Of a stretch of 64,000 nt of DNA, positions 61,575 through 64,000 are shown in pieces. The position numbers were made by a program, and so were the translations under genes. The DNA is from an uncultured Planctomycetota bacterium. GTDB taxonomy: Bacteria > Planctomycetota > Phycisphaerae > Phycisphaerales > UBA5793. The stretch spans positions 1-64,000 of the forward strand of contig CAADHA010000056.1 in the NCBI GenBank assembly GCA_900696685.1. The letters are read 5' to 3'. Below the pieces are notes generated by a model. The model had not been told where the DNA came from and ran no database searches. It saw only the letters and a list, made by a program, of their open reading frames with translations. The first letter of the stretch is position 1; each line of letters begins with the position of its first letter.

Positions 61575-61612
61575 GGGCCGCGCTTCGCATCAGCAGCGCG
61601 GCCCTGTTCTTC
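61575..61612 (+). terminator. Rho-independent terminator
   Basis: GGGCCGCGCT (61575-61584) pairs perfectly with AGCGCGGCCC (61595-61604), loop TCGCATCAGC, followed by TGTTCTTC. It ends the FlgM-like transcript ahead of the amidohydrolase gene. Confidence 0.7.
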
Positions 61613-61669
61613 GTGCGGCTGGTTCCGCTGGGCTACACTCTGCGCCCCGGACATTCGTGAGGATGGGTC

Positions 61670-64000
61670 ATGTCACGATTCGCCAGATTCGGCGCGTTCC
61701 CGTTGATGACGCTTTGCGCCCTTGCGGCCTTTGCAGCGGCACAGCCGCCGCGCGCACCGGCCAACGGTCCGCCGCCCAGCGTGCCTCGCATTCACGCTCT
61801 CGCCAATGCACGCATCATCGTCGGACCCGGTGAGGTCATTGAGAAAGGAACCATCGTGGTGCGCGACGGCGTGATCGAGTACGTCGGCGCCGAGACGAAC
61901 ATCCCCGCCGATGCTCGCGTCTGGGACCTCGCGGGTCACACCGTTCATGCGGGTTTCATCGATCTTGCGGTGCCGGTTCGTCCTCCGGCGTCGATGCCGA
62001 GTTCGCCCGGCCTGCACTGGAACGGCAAGGTCCGCGCCGAGTTCAGCGCCCTCAACGCCGCGCCGATTGAGCGAGGCATCATCGAGTCGCTTCACAAGAT
62101 CGGTTTCACGGCGGCGCAGATCGTGCCGGACACGGGCATTTTCCGCGGAAATGCAGCCACGATCGCCCTCACGGCCGAGGGGGCGGAAGTGATCATACAC
62201 CAGGCGCGCGGCGCGCAGGTGGTCCAGTTCGAATCAGGCGGCTGGCGCAGCGACGAGTATCCCGGCTCGCTCATCGGAGCGGTGGCGCTCGTGCGACAGA
62301 CGCTCATCGACGCCGACTGGTACGCACACTGCCTGGACATGTACCGTCTCAACCCCATGCACATCGAGCCGCCCGAGCCGAATGACTCGCTCGCGGCCCT
62401 GCGCGGAGTCGTGCGGACCCCGCCGCACCGCGTTTTCTTCAACAGCAGCGATGAACTTGACCTGCTTCGCTTCGCACGCCTGCGCGACGAGTTCAATCTC
62501 AATGTTTATGTACGCGGCAGCGGAGAGGAGTATCAGCGTCTGGGCGATGTGCTTGAGACCAACGTGCCCATTGTCCTGCCCATCAACTTCCCCGGCCCGC
62601 CCAAGATCGAGGCGATTGAAGATGCCGACAGCGTCGATCTCCAGACGCTCATGCACTGGGAGCAGGCGCCGACCAACCCGCGCCGCCTCATCGAGGGCGG
62701 GGCCACTGTGGCGCTCACGACCGCCTCGCTGCGTCAGCGCGACAAGTTCCTCGAAAACCTCCGCATGGCGATCAAGGAGGGCTTGACGGAGGAGCAGGCG
62801 CTCGCCGCCCTCACCACCACGCCGGCGAAGATTCTCGCGCTCGACAAGGTGATGGGCCGCATCGAGCACGGCATGATCGCGCACCTCGCCGTCATCGAGG
62901 GAACGGGCGAACTCTTCGGCAAGGACCGCACCGTCACCGCCCTCTGGGTCAACGGTGACCGCATCGAACTCAAGCCCGCGCCTCCCGTGAATGTCCTGGG
63001 CACGTGGCACGCCTGGCTCAACGAGAACGAGGAAGCCCGCTTCGAACTCGCCATCACCGGCAAGCCTGATGCACCGGAAATCGAAGCGAAGGCAGGCGAA
63101 GCGAAGATCAAGGCCAAGGCCGTCTCATGGCGCGTCGAGCGCCTCAGTTTCGTCCTGCCCGGCCATCTGCACGGCCGCGGCGCATGGGAGCAATACTCTT
63201 GCGTCGTCGAAGGCGATGCGATGCGCGGCGTGATTCGCACCTCCGACGGCCAGGAGACTCGCTGGACCGCCGTGCGTCCCCCCCCCTCGGACGCGCCTTT
63301 GAAGGAAGCAGACGCAGAGGATCACGCAGACGACGGCGCCGAGACGGAGGAGAAGAAGGACGAGAAGGAAGAGCCGTACGAGGCCGCGCCGGCGCAGTAC
63401 CCCACTCCGTTGGGCGCCTACGGGCTTCTGGAGCCGCGCGCACGCCCCGAGGCCGTGCTCGTGCGCAATGCGACGGTCTGGACCAGCGCCGACACCGGCA
63501 TCCTCGAGCAGACCGACATGCTGGTGCGCAATGGCACGATCGCGCAGATCGGGCGCAACCTGGCGGCGCCCACTGGTGCAGTCATCATCGATGCCACGGG
63601 AAAGCACCTCACGCCGGGGCTGATCGACTGCCACTCGCACACCGGCATCGACCGCGGCAGCATCAACGAGGGGACGCAGGCGATCACGGCCGAAGTTCGC
63701 ATCAGCGACGCCATTGACCCCGATGACATCAACTGGTACCGACAGCTCGCGGGCGGTCTCACCGCCGCGAATCAACTGCACGGCTCGGCGAATCCCATCG
63801 GCGGGCAGAACTCCGTCGTCAAGATCCGCTGGGGACTCGGCCCGGACCAGTTCCGCTTCGAGGGCGCCAGGGGCGGGATCAAGTTCGCGCTGGGCGAAAA
63901 CGTCAAGCAGGCGAACTGGGGCGACAACTACACCTCGCGCTACCCGCAGTCGCGCATGGGCGTCGAGACGCTCATCCGCAGCGCCTTCATCGCCGCCCGC
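61670..64000 (+). CDS. Secreted tandem amidohydrolase-family protein, 3' end outside window
   Basis: ATG 61670 follows GTGAGGATGGGTC (GAGGA). Signal peptide FPLMTLCALAAFAAAQ. Two amidohydrolase modules lie in tandem over the 777 codons seen. In the first, the strand-1 motif that should bear the metal-binding HxH reads TVHAGFIDLAVPV, so no HxH; it ends TTTPAKILALDKVMGRIEHG. In the second the site is intact: LTPGLIDCHSHTGIDRGS. An acidic linker (EEKKDEKEEPYEAA) joins them. The first module is probably a non-catalytic scaffold and the second a metal-dependent hydrolase of unknown substrate. The frame is open to the window edge. Confidence 0.88.
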   Translation, partial: MSRFARFGAFPLMTLCALAAFAAAQPPRAPANGPPPSVPRIHALANARIIVGPGEVIEKGTIVVRDGVIEYVGAETNIPADARVWDLAGHTVHAGFIDLAVPVRPPASMPSSPGLHWNGKVRAEFSALNAAPIERGIIESLHKIGFTAAQIVPDTGIFRGNAATIALTAEGAEVIIHQARGAQVVQFESGGWRSDEYPGSLIGAVALVRQTLIDADWYAHCLDMYRLNPMHIEPPEPNDSLAALRGVVRTPPHRVFFNSSDELDLLRFARLRDEFNLNVYVRGSGEEYQRLGDVLETNVPIVLPINFPGPPKIEAIEDADSVDLQTLMHWEQAPTNPRRLIEGGATVALTTASLRQRDKFLENLRMAIKEGLTEEQALAALTTTPAKILALDKVMGRIEHGMIAHLAVIEGTGELFGKDRTVTALWVNGDRIELKPAPPVNVLGTWHAWLNENEEARFELAITGKPDAPEIEAKAGEAKIKAKAVSWRVERLSFVLPGHLHGRGAWEQYSCVVEGDAMRGVIRTSDGQETRWTAVRPPPSDAPLKEADAEDHADDGAETEEKKDEKEEPYEAAPAQYPTPLGAYGLLEPRARPEAVLVRNATVWTSADTGILEQTDMLVRNGTIAQIGRNLAAPTGAVIIDATGKHLTPGLIDCHSHTGIDRGSINEGTQAITAEVRISDAIDPDDINWYRQLAGGLTAANQLHGSANPIGGQNSVVKIRWGLGPDQFRFEGARGGIKFALGENVKQANWGDNYTSRYPQSRMGVETLIRSAFIAAR

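Overview
The window looks like chromosomal DNA of a high-GC planctomycete, probably of the Phycisphaerae type. This is inferred from overall character, not from a marker gene: many large secreted beta-rich proteins that share one C-terminal module, a class III cyclase/Ser-Thr kinase/TPR fusion, oversized PstC and PstA permeases, DUF-type lipoproteins, and housekeeping genes scattered singly. I saw no tRNA or rRNA gene, CRISPR array, phage or intact transposase.

Layout. 1-1926: the 3' part of a protein built from two tandem modules, each a beta-rich domain followed by a thioredoxin/TlpA domain. Each active site reads FWGFW-UGA-GPC, so both redox cysteines appear to be encoded as selenocysteine. 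This is the most unusual feature of the window. 1959-4509: a LuxR-type regulator, a Pro/Ala/Lys-rich micro-protein and a secreted protein gene broken by one TAA. 4731-6894: accD convergent with an Ada-type DNA repair gene. 7132-14302: the phosphate operon pstS-pstC-pstA-pstB-phoU. 14309-19099: a lipoprotein, a carbonic-anhydrase-like mini-protein and the cyclase/kinase/TPR sensor. 19369-29636: secreted and envelope proteins (serine protease, sorbosone-dehydrogenase-like propeller, DUF4097 lipoprotein, two Spy-like helical paralogues). 29722-32705: rnc with a hairpin-rich leader, rpmH, a DUF2203-like gene and ychF.

33436-42182 is a minus-strand exopolysaccharide cluster: two Wzz-like chain-length proteins, each followed by a BY-kinase-like partner that has lost its P-loop, plus a Wzy/ligase, a sulfotransferase and a GT4 glycosyltransferase. 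42747-50057: a secreted beta-propeller, an M28 peptidase with PA and PDZ domains, a REP/RAYT-like palindrome and gcvP. 50238-51816: rpsP-trmD-rplS without rimM. 52118-56344: lnt coupled to a HEAT-repeat lipoprotein, and a coiled-coil protein with a 64-residue membrane partner. 56580-64000: hypothetical and secreted proteins, a FlgM-like anti-sigma factor and a tandem amidohydrolase that runs off the end.

Together the genes cover phosphate uptake, envelope and lipoprotein biogenesis, capsule or EPS export, many secreted proteins with a common C-terminal module, and standard translation and C1 metabolism. Long open frames are common on both strands because of the GC content. Calls were based on recognisable families, start signals and spacing, not on ORF length.
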